Positions 25,912 through 35,190 are shown, counted from the first letter of the stretch. The stretch: 64,000 nucleotides of DNA from Collinsella sp. TF08-11AT (GCF_003437035.1 NZ_QSRL01000011.1:1-64000); one strand, 5' to 3'. Made by a program: numbers and translations. Notes: generated from the sequence alone by a model not told the origin.

Positions 25912-25963
25912 ACGACGGCCGGCGTGCATTTGGATGAATCCCAAGCGCGCCGGCTGTCGTTTT
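25912..25963. terminator. Terminator between convergent genes
   Basis: Sixteen-base arms ACGACGGCCGGCGTGC/GCGCGCCGGCTGTCGT pair with two wobbles around a 17-base loop and end in TTTT on the plus strand. Confidence 0.75.
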
Positions 25964-25976
25964 ATGTCGCTGCCGT

Positions 25977-26423
25977 TTACTCGGCGAGCTGCTTTAGTAC
26001 ATCGCAGGCGATTTCGACGGCATCGTCGATGCAACCGGGACAGCTGCGGAGCGGACCCTTGTCCGATCCGATGCCCTTGAGCGTGCCGCAGACGGTCGTC
26101 GTGTTCTTCTCGCCAAAGCGCTTGGCAATCTCGCGCGACAGTTTGTAGGTCTGGCCCTTGGTCTTGGGGTTTTCCATGCCATCGCTCATTACAAAGCCCA
26201 TGATGGCCACGGCGCCCGAGATGGCACCGCAAGTTTCGGTCATGCCGCCCATGCCGGCGCCAAAGCCCTCGGTGAGGGTAAAGGCGACCTGGGGGTCGAG
26301 CCCGACGGCGGGCGCGAGCGTGCAGGCGACGGCCTGCGCGCAGTTAAAGCCGCGGGCGTGGTATTCGGCAGCCTGAGCCTGGCAGGTGGCAGTGTTGAGC
26401 TGAGTGGTATCAATCTGCTTCAT
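25977..26423 (-). CDS. C_GCAxxG_C_C family protein
   Basis: This small redox-type protein has 148 residues with conserved cysteines: FNCAQAVAC (about residue 28), GGMTETCGAISGA (about 70), TTVCGTL and SCPGCID near the C-terminus. The family is common in anaerobes and is thought to bind a metal or Fe-S centre. Its reaction is not known to me. Hydrophobic stretches are short (AISGAVAIMGFVM), so it is probably soluble or peripherally membrane-bound. The start follows AAGGAGA at ideal spacing; the frame upstream is noncoding. It is a single-gene unit. Confidence 0.87.
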   Translation of the reverse strand: MKQIDTTQLNTATCQAQAAEYHARGFNCAQAVACTLAPAVGLDPQVAFTLTEGFGAGMGGMTETCGAISGAVAIMGFVMSDGMENPKTKGQTYKLSREIAKRFGEKNTTTVCGTLKGIGSDKGPLRSCPGCIDDAVEIACDVLKQLAE

Positions 26424-26529
26424 CGGTGTCTCCTTGATTGCGGTGTACCCGCCTATGGTACCCTTGCTGGCGCATTCGCTTATCGAGACCGCAGTGCATA
26501 TCTCATTGTTTTTCGCCATCGAACACTTT

Positions 26530-26569
26530 CTTAAGATTTGGGACAAATAAACCTGATTAATTTGTCCCA
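26530..26569. repeat. 40-bp repeat with GGGACAAA hairpin, copy 2
   Basis: CTTAAGATTTGGGACAAA and CTGATTAATTTGTCCCA flank a short loop, as in copy 1 at 13971-14010. Here it lies in the divergent region between the C_GCAxxG_C_C gene and the PLP-enzyme gene. Confidence 0.85.
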
Positions 26570-26657
26570 TAACCTATCGGCGGGATGGGTTGAGAGGGGT
26601 GCGGGGTAGCGGTATCGTGAACCGAATAAAAACAAAACCCAAGTAAGGGAGTTGGAT

Positions 26658-27941
26658 ATGAGCGAGCAGACCATCGGAACTACATGTGTTCAGGGCGGCT
26701 ATCATCCGGGCGATGCGGAGCCGCGCCAGGTGCCCATCTACCAGTCCACCACGTGGAAGTACGACACGTCCGAGCACATGGGCAAGCTGTTTGACCTGGA
26801 GGAGTCGGGCTACTTCTACAGCCGCCTGCAGAACCCCACGTGCGATCTGGTCGCTGCCAAGATCTGCGAGATGGAGGGTGGTACCGCGGCGATGCTCACG
26901 AGCTCGGGCATGGCTGCGAACTTCCTCGCGATCTTTAACGTTGCCGGTGCCGGCGATCACGTGGTCGCAAGCTCTGCCATCTACGGCGGTACCTACAACC
27001 TGCTCGCCCACACCATGGGTCGTATGGGCGTCACCTGCACCTTTGTTGCCCCCGACTGCACCGATGAGGAGCTCGAGGCCGCCTTTAAGCCCAACACCAA
27101 GCTCGTCTTTGGCGAGACGATCGCCAACCCTGCCCTTGCCGTGCTCGATATCGAGCGTTTTGCCAAGGCCGCGCATGACCACGGCGTGCCGCTGATGGTC
27201 GACAACACCTTCCCGACGCCTGTGATGTGCCGTCCCTTTGAGTGGGGCGCCGACATCGTCACGCACTCCACCACCAAGTACATGGATGGCCATGCAGCCT
27301 ACCTGGGTGGCGTGATTGTCGACCACGGCCAGTTTGACTGGATGGCCCATGCGGACAAGTTCCCGGGTCTCACCACGCCCGACGAGAGCTACCACGGCGT
27401 GACGTATGCCGAGAAGTTCGGTCGCGAGGGTGCCTTCATTACCAAGGCCACCGCGCAACTCATGCGCGATCTTGGCCCCATGCAGAACCCGCAGGCGGCG
27501 TTCTTCTTGAACAGCTCACTCGAGAGCCTGCATGTGCGTATGCCGCGTCATTGTGAGAACGGCCTGGTCGTTGCCAAGTTCCTGCAGAGTCATCCCAAGG
27601 TGCGCTTCGTGAGCTATCCGGGCCTGGAGGGCGATAAGTACTATGACCTGGCTCAGAAGTACATGCCCAACGGCACATGCGGCGTCGTGAGCTTTGGCTT
27701 TAACGGTGGTCGCGCGGCGGCCGAGACCTTTATGAAGAGCCTCAAGCTCGCCCAGATCGCCACGCATGTGGCCGACGCCCGCACTTGCTGCCTGCATCCC
27801 GCTAACGCCACGCACCGCCAGATGAACGATGAGGAGCTCATCGCCTGTGGCATTTCCGCCGACATGGTACGCCTGTCGTGCGGCCTCGAGGACACGGCCG
27901 ATCTGATTGCCGACCTTGAGCAGGCGCTCGAGCAGTGCTAG
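26658..27941 (+). CDS. Cys/Met metabolism PLP enzyme (O-acetylhomoserine sulfhydrylase or methionine gamma-lyase type)
   Basis: The PLP enzyme of 427 residues belongs to the gamma family. The PLP lysine lies in THSTTKYMDGH (about residue 207), with the phosphate-binding SSGMAAN at about 83 and the SRLQNPTCD block at about 56. The internal aldimine surroundings (LMVDNTFPTP) and C-terminal VRLSCGLEDTADLIADLEQAL are typical. The family interconverts O-acetylhomoserine, homocysteine and methionine; length fits O-acetylhomoserine sulfhydrylase, but methionine gamma-lyase cannot be excluded by eye. The start is ATG 26658 after AAGGGAG; a TTG six bases upstream overlaps that site. A strong terminator follows. 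Confidence 0.87.
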   Translation: MSEQTIGTTCVQGGYHPGDAEPRQVPIYQSTTWKYDTSEHMGKLFDLEESGYFYSRLQNPTCDLVAAKICEMEGGTAAMLTSSGMAANFLAIFNVAGAGDHVVASSAIYGGTYNLLAHTMGRMGVTCTFVAPDCTDEELEAAFKPNTKLVFGETIANPALAVLDIERFAKAAHDHGVPLMVDNTFPTPVMCRPFEWGADIVTHSTTKYMDGHAAYLGGVIVDHGQFDWMAHADKFPGLTTPDESYHGVTYAEKFGREGAFITKATAQLMRDLGPMQNPQAAFFLNSSLESLHVRMPRHCENGLVVAKFLQSHPKVRFVSYPGLEGDKYYDLAQKYMPNGTCGVVSFGFNGGRAAAETFMKSLKLAQIATHVADARTCCLHPANATHRQMNDEELIACGISADMVRLSCGLEDTADLIADLEQALEQC

Positions 27942-28008
27942 GCTAGCTCCGTACAAGGTGCCGATGCTGGCAGAAAGCTTCGGTGACTTTTCGTTCCGAT
28001 TCCGTAGG

Positions 28009-28056
28009 CGGGACCCCAATCGCGACTGTTTGCAGGCGATCGGGGTCCCGTTTTTT
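28009..28056 (+). terminator. Rho-independent terminator
   Basis: The arms CGGGACCCC-AATCGC/GCGAT-CGGGGTCCCG are followed by TTTTTT. Confidence 0.93.
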
Positions 28057-28082
28057 GCATTGCGCCACTCGAAAGGATGGAT

Positions 28083-29387
28083 ATGGAGAAAACCGCAGAG
28101 CAGCTGCGCCGCGAGCACATTGCCCTAGAGGGCGACACCCATGGCAAGAACAAATGGGCGATTCTGTTTACCGTGCTCATCATGACGTTTATGTCGTGTC
28201 TGGATTCGACCGTCGTGACCGTGGCGTTGCCCGTGATGCAAAAGGAGCTGGGCGTGGGCCTCGACCGCATTCAGCTGGTGAGCTCGGTGTACCTGCTTGC
28301 GACGTGCGTGGCTATGCTGCCGTTTGGCCGCCTGGGTGACGTGCGCGGCAAGGTGGGCGTGTTCCAGCTGGGCGTCATCGTCTTTACGGTCGGCTCGCTG
28401 CTTTGTGGTCTTTCGGCCTCGCTCGAGGTTCTTATTCTGGCACGCATTGTGCAGGGCGTCGGTTGCGCGGCGGCCATGGCAAACAACATGGGCATCATCA
28501 CCGAGTCGTTTCCAGCGCGCGAGCGCGGCCGTGCCATGGGCATCCTTGCGACCTTCGTGGCCCTCGGCATGATGTGTGGTCCCGTGCTTGGCGGCATGCT
28601 GGTGGCGAGCTTTCCCTGGGAGAGCATCTTCCTCATCAACCTGCCCATTGGCGTTATCTCGTTTATCGTGGGGCTCTACACGTTGCCGCATGTTAAGCCG
28701 GAGGCCGGCGAGCGCCCCATGTCCCTGATCGAGGCCGCTCGTCGCTGCTTTGCAAATTCGGCCTTCACCATCAACCTTGCTTGCATGCTCATCGTGTTCG
28801 TTGGTATTGGCGCATCTGAGTTTATCCTGCCGTTTTATTTTCAGGACGCCCACGGCTTTGGTTCCGACATTTCCGGACTGCTCTTTTTGGCGCTTCCGAT
28901 GGTGAATGCTTTTATCGGCCCGCTTTCGGGCACGATTTCCGATCGTATTGGTTGCGAGGGCCCCACGGCCGTTGGCCTGGGCGTGTACGTGTGCGGGCTC
29001 TTTGCAGTGAGCACGCTCGACGAGCACTCTTCCATCCCTGTGATCGTGTGCTGTGTCGCGTTTATGTCGTGCGGAACGTCGATTTTTCAGAGCCCCAATA
29101 ACTCGCTGTACATGGGCTCGGCTCCGCGCGAAGCGCTCGGTTTTGCGGGCAGCTTGGGCAGTTTGGCGCGCTACGCTGGCATGGCACTCGGCATTACGGT
29201 GGCGTCGAATATCCTGTATGGGCAGATGAGCGTGGCGATGGGCGAGGCCGTGACCAGTTTTGTTGCAGGCCGTCCGGATGTGTTCCTGTTTGGTTTTCGT
29301 TCGGTGTTCTATGTGTTGATGGCCGTGGCAGCCGTGGGCTTTGTCCTCTCGATGGTTCGTTTGGTGAGGATGCGCGCCCGCCATTAG
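28083..29387 (+). CDS. MFS transporter, DHA2-like drug/solute exporter
   Basis: The inner-membrane carrier has 434 residues with about 12 hydrophobic helices. The first helix ends in MSCLDSTVVTVALPVM, the typical DHA motif D1 with a membrane Asp. The loop 2-3 motif A is present as GRLGDVRGKVGVF, and motif C lies in GMMCGPVLGGMLV. DHA2 members are often 14-helix drug exporters, but this copy is shorter, so 12 helices are likely. Proton-driven export of a toxic compound or metabolite is inferred only from family. ATG 28083 was chosen over 28077, because GAAAGG directly abuts the earlier one. Confidence 0.87.
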   Translation: MEKTAEQLRREHIALEGDTHGKNKWAILFTVLIMTFMSCLDSTVVTVALPVMQKELGVGLDRIQLVSSVYLLATCVAMLPFGRLGDVRGKVGVFQLGVIVFTVGSLLCGLSASLEVLILARIVQGVGCAAAMANNMGIITESFPARERGRAMGILATFVALGMMCGPVLGGMLVASFPWESIFLINLPIGVISFIVGLYTLPHVKPEAGERPMSLIEAARRCFANSAFTINLACMLIVFVGIGASEFILPFYFQDAHGFGSDISGLLFLALPMVNAFIGPLSGTISDRIGCEGPTAVGLGVYVCGLFAVSTLDEHSSIPVIVCCVAFMSCGTSIFQSPNNSLYMGSAPREALGFAGSLGSLARYAGMALGITVASNILYGQMSVAMGEAVTSFVAGRPDVFLFGFRSVFYVLMAVAAVGFVLSMVRLVRMRARH

Positions 29388-29545
29388 CGTGTTGGGAGGC
29401 TGCCTGCCACGTATTCGCGCCGTCTCAAAAAAACTGGTTTGTGGTGCGATGCGGCTTGTGGGACGGGCGGGGGTCGGTCCGTGGTAGACTATCGAACAAC
29501 GTTTATTAATCGCGCGGTATCGTTGCCGCGAGAAGGGGTTGCGCC

Positions 29546-30124
29546 ATGCAGGAGCTTGAGGATCGTATTCGCCATGACGGCATCGTAAAGGCCGGTAACG
29601 TCCTTAAGGTTGATGCCTTCCTCAACCACCAATGCGACGTTGAGCTGTTCGACCACATGGGCGCCGAGTGGGCCCGTCTGTTCAAGGATGTCGAGATCAA
29701 CAAGATCCTGACGATTGAGGCTTCGGGCATTGGTATGGCTTGCATCGCGGCTCAGCATTTTGGCGGCGTGCCGGTGGTCTTTGCCAAGAAGGCACAGTCC
29801 ATCAACCTCGACGGCGAGCAGTACGCCACGACCATCTACTCCTTTACCAAGCAGAAGGAGTACCCGGTCATCGTTGGCAAGCGTTTCCTGTCCGAGGGCG
29901 ACAAGGTCCTGATCATCGACGACTTCTTGGCCAACGGCTGCGCGCTCGAGGGTCTTATCAAGATCTGCGAGGCTGCGGGTGCCGAGGTGTCCGGTATTGG
30001 CATTGCGGTGGAGAAGGGCTTCCAGGGCGGCGGCGATAAGCTCCGCGAGCGCGGCTTCCGCGTCGAGAGCCTGGCCCGTATCGCCGATATGGACTGCGAG
30101 ACCGGCGAGATCACCTTCGCCTAA
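29546..30124 (+). CDS. xpt: Xanthine phosphoribosyltransferase
   Basis: Xpt converts xanthine and PRPP into XMP for purine salvage. The protein of 192 residues has the family length. The N-terminus [27 protein letters not shown] is shown by two shorter matches, LEDRIRHDG and [11 protein letters not shown]. The PRPP loop is [17 protein letters not shown] (about residues 117-133). [14 protein letters not shown] and [11 protein letters not shown] are also typical. No guanine riboswitch was recognised upstream, unlike in Bacillus; a TAGACT at 29485-29490 is a possible -10. A strong GGGACTGTCCC terminator follows. Confidence 0.94.
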   Translation: MQELEDRIRHDGIVKAGNVLKVDAFLNHQCDVELFDHMGAEWARLFKDVEINKILTIEASGIGMACIAAQHFGGVPVVFAKKAQSINLDGEQYATTIYSFTKQKEYPVIVGKRFLSEGDKVLIIDDFLANGCALEGLIKICEAAGAEVSGIGIAVEKGFQGGGDKLRERGFRVESLARIADMDCETGEITFA

Positions 30125-30151
30125 GCGCGCAACACAAGCGATTGGTATGCG

Positions 30152-30188
30152 ATGTGACAAAGGGACTGTCCCTTTGTCACATTTTTTT
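30152..30188 (+). terminator. Terminator of xpt, GGGACA-type hairpin
   Basis: A perfect 14-base stem ATGTGACAAAGGGA/TCCCTTTGTCACAT with a three-base loop is followed by seven T. Confidence 0.95.
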
Positions 30189-30208
30189 GTATGAGGGGAG
30201 GTGCTGAT

Positions 30209-30589
30209 ATGGACGAGAACAAGATGGGATGGCGCGAGTATGCGCGCTATGCCGAGATGTCGGCCGAGGAGTTGGCGCGCGATTGCGAGGTGCAGGTGTT
30301 TCGCGCGACGGGTCCGGGCGGGCAGGGCGTGAACACGACGGACTCGGCGGTGCGTATGAAGCATGGGCCCACGGGGATTGTCGTGACGGCGCGTGAGAGC
30401 CGTAGTCAGTTTCAGAATCGCGCGAGCTGTCTGCGTAAGCTGCGCGCTGAGCTGGAGCGTCGCGGGCGTCCACCGCGCCGACGCGTAAAGACTAAGGTGC
30501 CTTTGCGCTCTCGCCAGTGCAGGCTCAATGACAAGCACTTCAACGCGATTAAAAAGGCCAACCGTCGCAAGCCGGGGAGCGACGAGTAG
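30209..30589 (+). CDS. GGQ-domain peptide-chain-release-factor-like protein
   Basis: The protein of 126 residues contains only the catalytic release-factor domain. The hydrolytic motif reads [18 protein letters not shown] near residues 37-54. There is no codon-recognition domain, and the C-terminal third is very basic ([29 protein letters not shown]). This resembles ArfB/YaeJ-type factors, which free stalled ribosomes by inserting a basic tail in the mRNA channel. The alternative is a PrfH-like factor, but no RNA ligase RtcB neighbour is present. The start follows GGGGAGGTG. It is convergent with the lipid kinase gene 21 bases away. Confidence 0.85.
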   Translation: MDENKMGWREYARYAEMSAEELARDCEVQVFRATGPGGQGVNTTDSAVRMKHGPTGIVVTARESRSQFQNRASCLRKLRAELERRGRPPRRRVKTKVPLRSRQCRLNDKHFNAIKKANRRKPGSDE

Positions 30590-30610
30590 CCGATTGTTTC
30601 GCTGGTCTTG

Positions 30611-31573
30611 CTAGCGGGTGGGGTGCCAGACCTGGAGGGCGCCGGCGAGGATGTCGACCTCGATGCGCGAGGCGACAACGGGCTCGCCGTCGGCCTGGAT
30701 GGGGTAGTCGGGCTCCTCAAAGGTGAGCTCGGCATGGCGGCAGCGGCGCATGCGAATCGGTGGCAACTTGGTATGGTGGCCGTCCTTGGCCGAAAGGAAC
30801 ATTGGCAGGGCAACCGCGCGAGGGACGGGACCGCAGGCGTAGCAGACGTCGAGTATGCCATCGCAGGGATCGGCATCGGGGCAGATGCGATAGCCCGAGC
30901 CATACGTGGGGCCCAGCTGAACCGCCATGATGATCGCCCTTACGCGCTCGGCGGGCGCGCCGTCAAAGCTGGCTGTCATGGGGTAGTTGCGATAGCGTAG
31001 TCCAAACTGCTCAAGTCCCGAGAGGGTGTAGAGCGGCGCGCCCGTCAAGCCGGTCTTTTTGCGCAGCTCGGTGGTGTCAAGGCCGATGGCGGCATCGATG
31101 CCGACCGAAAGCGTCTGGTCGTAGTACTCAACGGTAGCATCGCCGCTGCCGCTCGCAGGGTTCCACGAGCGAATGCGCCCGATGTCCTGACGCTGCAGCT
31201 CGCAGGTGAGCAGCGCGCCAAAATCCTTGCCGGAGAAATCGTCGATACCGAGCGTCTGGGCAAAATCGTTGCCGGAGCCCACGGGCAGGACGGCAAGAGC
31301 GGGGCGGGCGTCCTGCTCTTGCGTCATAAGCCCGTTGACGACCTCGTGAATCACGCCGTCGCCGCCAAGGGCGATAACGGTGCGATAGCCCTGAGCCTGC
31401 GCGGCCAGCTCCTTGGCGTGTCCCATACGCTCGGTCAGCACCAGGTCAAACTGGGATGCGCGTGCAGTCATGTCCAAAAAGCGTTGCAGGCGCTCGGCAA
31501 CTTCGCGTGCCGCGCCCGACTGGGCGGCTGGGTTGGCGATGATGAGCGTGCGACCAAAATCAGTTGCGTGCAT
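30611..31573 (-). CDS. Diacylglycerol kinase family lipid kinase
   Basis: The protein of 320 residues belongs to the DagK/YegS/BmrU family, which phosphorylates lipids such as diacylglycerol at the membrane's inner face. It starts with TLIIANPAAQSGAARE, has the ATP-binding loop ALGGDGVIHEVVNGL (about residue 70) and PVGSGNDFAQTLG (about 97). C-terminal beta-rich blocks include YPIQADGEPV, the usual end of the family. The start ATG 31573 has GGGAG seven bases upstream; in-frame ATGs farther upstream are less well placed. DgkB-like recycling of phosphatidylglycerol-derived diacylglycerol is the likeliest role. Confidence 0.88.
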   Translation of the reverse strand: MHATDFGRTLIIANPAAQSGAAREVAERLQRFLDMTARASQFDLVLTERMGHAKELAAQAQGYRTVIALGGDGVIHEVVNGLMTQEQDARPALAVLPVGSGNDFAQTLGIDDFSGKDFGALLTCELQRQDIGRIRSWNPASGSGDATVEYYDQTLSVGIDAAIGLDTTELRKKTGLTGAPLYTLSGLEQFGLRYRNYPMTASFDGAPAERVRAIIMAVQLGPTYGSGYRICPDADPCDGILDVCYACGPVPRAVALPMFLSAKDGHHTKLPPIRMRRCRHAELTFEEPDYPIQADGEPVVASRIEVDILAGALQVWHPTR

Positions 31574-31659
31574 GGGGCGACTCCCGGCGTGTGACATGAC
31601 AGTGCGGTCGCGCTCAGGTCGAATTACCCCCGATTGTGGCTGCACGGCGATTATTACAT

Positions 31660-33081
31660 CTACTCTATCAGGTCGTTGTGGCGCTCGATAGCATCCGCTA
31701 CCGTACCTCCCTCATCCACAATAAGCGAGCGGCGCTTGGGTGAGATGATGCGCTGGGCGGGGTACACGCCGCGGTGTCCGCCGGTTAGGTAGCTTATAAA
31801 GGCCACGATGACAAAGAACCCGGCGGCCGTGCCGTGGAACAGGTCGATGGCCATCATGCAGGTGGTGATGGGCACGTTGAGGCCGGCGCAGAACACGCCG
31901 AGCATGCCGAGAGCCGCCAGAAAACTGGGGTCAAGCCCGGTAAGGCAACCGATCCAGCCACCGAGTGCCGCACCGATGCCAAACAGGGGCGTGACCTCGC
32001 CGCCTTGGAAGCCCGCGCCCAGGGTAAGCGCTGTGACGACCAACTTGATGGCTGCGTCCGCCAGGGTGGTGTTGCCTGCAAATCCGGCGCCGGAAAGCCA
32101 CGTGGAAAGGCCGGCGTAGTCCCAGGCGTCAAGGAGGGCATAGGCGGCCAAAACCACGAGTGCGCCCACGAGTGCGCGAGTAAGGTAATTGGTGATAAAG
32201 CGACCGTAAAGGCTTTTGACGGTTCGAACCGACCAGGCAAAGAGGCGTGCCGTCAGACCGAAGATAATTGCGCTGATAACAACGATGACAACCGTCCGTG
32301 GTGTCATGTTGGGAACGCTGGCGATGACATTCGCCTCGTACTCGGTTCCCAAGGCAAGTGACGTAAAGTAGCCGGTAAACGAGGCGACCAGGCAGTAGAT
32401 GCCCGCGGTGTAGTCGATTTTGCCGATAAAGCACATCTCCATGCCAAAGAAAGCTCCAGCAAGGGGCGAGCCGAATACGGCGCCAAAGGCCGACGAGATG
32501 CCGGCGAGCATGAGGTCGTGGTGGTCATGTTTTTTGAGGTGGGCGAGGTTCGAGATGTTGCTGGCGATGGTGCCGCCAATCTGCACCGCGGCCCCCTCGC
32601 GACCGGCAGATCCGCCCGTTAGGTGCGTGAGCGTGGAGCAGACGAAGGTGAGAACGGCCATACGCATATGGATGAGGCGTGTGCCCAGAGCGGAGTCGAT
32701 GACCAGGTTGTTACCGCGTTTGGCGGCAAGGCCGTGGTTTTTGTACACCCATGCGGTGGCAACGCCCACAACGGGAAGCAAGGCGTAGACCCATGCATGG
32801 TGCTCGCGATAGTCGGTTGCGATATTCAGCGAGGTCAAAAACGCCCAGGCGGCAACGCCCATGGCGAGCGAGACGATGACGACGAGTGTGAGCAACTTGG
32901 CGCTCGCGAGTAGGTTGCGGGCGTTGCGGCGCGTGTCGGCGGCCAAGAGATGCTCGGAGCGGGTGAGCTGATGCCTGCCGGCCATGATGACGTCGTTCAG
33001 GGAGAAAAAGCCGCCGTCGTCGAGCGACTGAGAATGATCCTGCGCTTCGTTTGCGCTTTCGGGTTTGTCGGTAAAAGTCAT
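31660..33081 (-). CDS. CLC-type chloride channel/transporter
   Basis: This inner-membrane protein of 473 residues has the ClC fold, moving chloride or fluoride, with or without protons. The anion-selectivity motif GSAGREGAAVQIGG (about residue 160) keeps the gating Glu, and GFQGGEVTPLFGIGAALG (about 360) is the GxFxP-like filter. FFGMEMCF near residue 215 may supply the inner gate Glu of exchangers. There are no C-terminal CBS domains. Residues 1-70 are a polar cytoplasmic N-terminus. The start follows AGAGGA. Exchanger versus channel cannot be settled by eye. Confidence 0.9.
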   Translation of the reverse strand: MTFTDKPESANEAQDHSQSLDDGGFFSLNDVIMAGRHQLTRSEHLLAADTRRNARNLLASAKLLTLVVIVSLAMGVAAWAFLTSLNIATDYREHHAWVYALLPVVGVATAWVYKNHGLAAKRGNNLVIDSALGTRLIHMRMAVLTFVCSTLTHLTGGSAGREGAAVQIGGTIASNISNLAHLKKHDHHDLMLAGISSAFGAVFGSPLAGAFFGMEMCFIGKIDYTAGIYCLVASFTGYFTSLALGTEYEANVIASVPNMTPRTVVIVVISAIIFGLTARLFAWSVRTVKSLYGRFITNYLTRALVGALVVLAAYALLDAWDYAGLSTWLSGAGFAGNTTLADAAIKLVVTALTLGAGFQGGEVTPLFGIGAALGGWIGCLTGLDPSFLAALGMLGVFCAGLNVPITTCMMAIDLFHGTAAGFFVIVAFISYLTGGHRGVYPAQRIISPKRRSLIVDEGGTVADAIERHNDLIE

Positions 33082-33292
33082 ACGTTCCTCTTTTGGGTTG
33101 CAACACGAGCATTATAAAACGCGGTAAACGCGACGAGCCGGTGGGTTGGTTTTGGTTTTGTTTCGCGGCTTGCGGCCGACAGGTGTATTTGCGGGTACAG
33201 GCCAAGTCGCGGTCGCGCGTCGAGGGATTATACTGAGAGAAACATAAAGAATCGGCGCTTTTGTTGCGCGCCGCAGCATGCTAGAGGTGTAT

Positions 33293-34555
33293 ATGGCTGA
33301 GAAACTCATTCCGTTGGAGGACGCGCAGGCGATCGTCTTGTCGCACGTGAATCGCACCGAAGTTGTCGAGATTCCCGTGTGGCAGGCCGTCGGTCTTCCC
33401 TTGGCCGAGGACGCGGTGGCCGATATCGACATCTCGCCGTTTGCCAACAGCGCTATGGACGGATATGCCGTGCGCTCGTCGGACTTGGCGCAGGCATCTG
33501 GCGAGGCGCCGGTGACGCTCGACGTTATCGGACACGAGGCCGCGGGCCATGTGTTTGAGGGCGCAATCGGCGCGGGTGAGACGGTTCGCATCATGACGGG
33601 CGCGCCGGTACCCGAAGGTGCCGATGCCGTGGTGAAATACGAGATCGTCGACGTGCTCGACGGTGACGGCAACGAGGGCTCGCGTGTGAGGTTCTCGGCG
33701 CCTGCCAAGGTAGGGGAGAACGTTCGCTCTGCCGCCGAGGAGGCCCATGCCGGCGACGTTGTGATGCACGCCGGCGAGGTCGTGGCTCCGGCGGGCGCGG
33801 GTCTGCTGGCAAGCGCCGGATACGCGAGCGTGAAGGCGCACGCTGCCCCGCGTGTGGGCATCATCTCGCTGGGCACGGAACTGGTTGCACCGAGCAACGT
33901 GCCGGCGCGCGGGCAGATTCGCGACTCCAACTCGTCGGCGTTGATGGCCGAAGCGCTCGATGCAGGAGCCGAGCCCGTGTTCTACGGCATTGCGCCCGAT
34001 GATGAGCAGACGATTGCCGAGCTGGTGCATCGCGCCGTGCTGGAGTGCGATTTTGTCATTACGAGCGGTGGCGCCTCGGCAGGCGACTACGACTACGTGA
34101 CGGCGCTCGTCCGGCGCGAGGGCGAGGTGCTGTTCGATCGCATCTCGATGCGTCCGGGCAAGGCCATCACGTTTGGCTTGCTCGGGGGTAAGCCCTACCT
34201 GGGACTTTCAGGCAATCCGGCCTCGGCGTATGTAGGCTTTGAGATGCTTGCGCGTCCGGCGATCCGCAAGATGCGCGGCTTTTCCGAGGGTGCGCGTCCA
34301 GTGCAGCAGGCGACGCTCACGCACGGCGTGAAAAAGCGACAGCATCGCCGCTTCTTCGATCGCGCCACGGTTTTGCGCGACCCCGAGACCGGTGAGCTGT
34401 TGGTGACCGAGGCCAAGACGCAGAATTCGGCGTTGCTCGGCACGATGCAGCGGGCCAACTGCCTACTGCGTATTGAAGAAGGGCCGTGCGACCTCAAGGC
34501 GGGCGACGTCGTGGACGTTGTTCGCGTCGACCTGCCAGAGGGCGCCGTGTTGTAG
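33293..34555 (+). CDS. moeA: Molybdopterin molybdenumtransferase MoeA
   Basis: MoeA inserts molybdate into adenylated molybdopterin to form Moco. The protein of 420 residues has the typical four-part MoeA layout: domain III/I with SPFANSAMDGYAV (about residue 50), IMTGAPVPEGADAVV, the MogA-like central domain (RVGIISLGTELV, TSGGASAGDYDYV, SMRPGKAITFG, LGLSGNPASAYVGFE), and a C-terminal beta domain. The start ATG 33293 follows AGAGGTG. The MogA/MoaB gene begins 11 bases after the stop, so the two are co-transcribed. A TATACT at 33229-33234 is a possible -10 box. Confidence 0.95.
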   Translation: MAEKLIPLEDAQAIVLSHVNRTEVVEIPVWQAVGLPLAEDAVADIDISPFANSAMDGYAVRSSDLAQASGEAPVTLDVIGHEAAGHVFEGAIGAGETVRIMTGAPVPEGADAVVKYEIVDVLDGDGNEGSRVRFSAPAKVGENVRSAAEEAHAGDVVMHAGEVVAPAGAGLLASAGYASVKAHAAPRVGIISLGTELVAPSNVPARGQIRDSNSSALMAEALDAGAEPVFYGIAPDDEQTIAELVHRAVLECDFVITSGGASAGDYDYVTALVRREGEVLFDRISMRPGKAITFGLLGGKPYLGLSGNPASAYVGFEMLARPAIRKMRGFSEGARPVQQATLTHGVKKRQHRRFFDRATVLRDPETGELLVTEAKTQNSALLGTMQRANCLLRIEEGPCDLKAGDVVDVVRVDLPEGAVL

Positions 34556-34565
34556 GAGGAATGCT

Positions 34566-35045
34566 GTGGAGCTGAAGATATCGATCGTGACGTGCTCGGA
34601 TACGCGCGATCTAGCCCAGGACGAGGCTGGAGCCGCACTCGAGGAACTTATCGAGGCGCAGGGCTGGACGGTCGCCTCGCATGTGGTCGTGCGCGACGAC
34701 GTCAGCGAGATCGGTGATGCCATTGTGGAAGCCGCCGATGAGCGCCACGCCAATGTCGTGCTCACCTGCGGCGGCACGGGGCTTTCGATGCGCGATGTGA
34801 CGCCCGAGGCGACGCGTGCCGTCTGCGAGCGCGATGTGCCGGGTATTGCAGAGGCAATCCGTGCGTACTCCATGACCAAGACGCGCCGCGCCATGCTCTC
34901 GCGCGCCGTGTGCATGCAACGTGGGTATACGCTTGTCATCAACTTTCCGGGATCCACGAAAGCGGCCCGCGAAAGCTGGGAGGCCGTGAGCGATCAGCTG
35001 GAGCATGCGGCCCAAATGACGGCGGGCGGCGGGCACGCCAAATAA
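34566..35045 (+). CDS. MogA/MoaB family molybdopterin adenylyltransferase
   Basis: The protein of 159 residues adenylates molybdopterin before molybdate insertion by MoeA. The family motif VVLTCGGTGLSMRDVTPEAT is at residues 73-92, and VINFPGSTKAARESW near 128-142 completes the substrate site. MogA and MoaB cannot be separated by eye. The start is GTG 34566, placed five bases after a perfect AGGAGGA. It forms an operon with moeA upstream and is followed by a terminator. Confidence 0.9.
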   Translation: MELKISIVTCSDTRDLAQDEAGAALEELIEAQGWTVASHVVVRDDVSEIGDAIVEAADERHANVVLTCGGTGLSMRDVTPEATRAVCERDVPGIAEAIRAYSMTKTRRAMLSRAVCMQRGYTLVINFPGSTKAARESWEAVSDQLEHAAQMTAGGGHAK

Positions 35046-35058
35046 GCGCACTACCTGC

Positions 35059-35093
35059 GGCGGAGTAACCCTACGGGCTGCTCCGCCTTTTTT
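35059..35093 (+). terminator. Rho-independent terminator of the moeA operon
   Basis: The stem GGCGGAG/CTCCGCC has a 15-base loop and is followed by TTTTTT. Confidence 0.85.
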
Positions 35094-35184
35094 ATGCAGC
35101 GACGGTGCGGGCCGTCTCGCGGTTATTGGTAAAAGAAAATTATCGGGCGAGAGCTATTCATCAGAAACATTATTCGCGTGAAAG

Positions 35185-35190
35185 TATAAT
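35185..35190 (+). promoter_or_regulatory. Candidate -10 box of modABC
   Basis: A perfect TATAAT lies about 60 bases before modA. No good -35 is seen, which suggests an activator-dependent or otherwise regulated promoter. No ModE-type palindrome was recognised. Confidence 0.5.

Noticed and set aside
29388..29545. Guanine/xanthine riboswitch upstream of xpt
   Set aside because: The three-way-junction landmarks of purine aptamers are not present.
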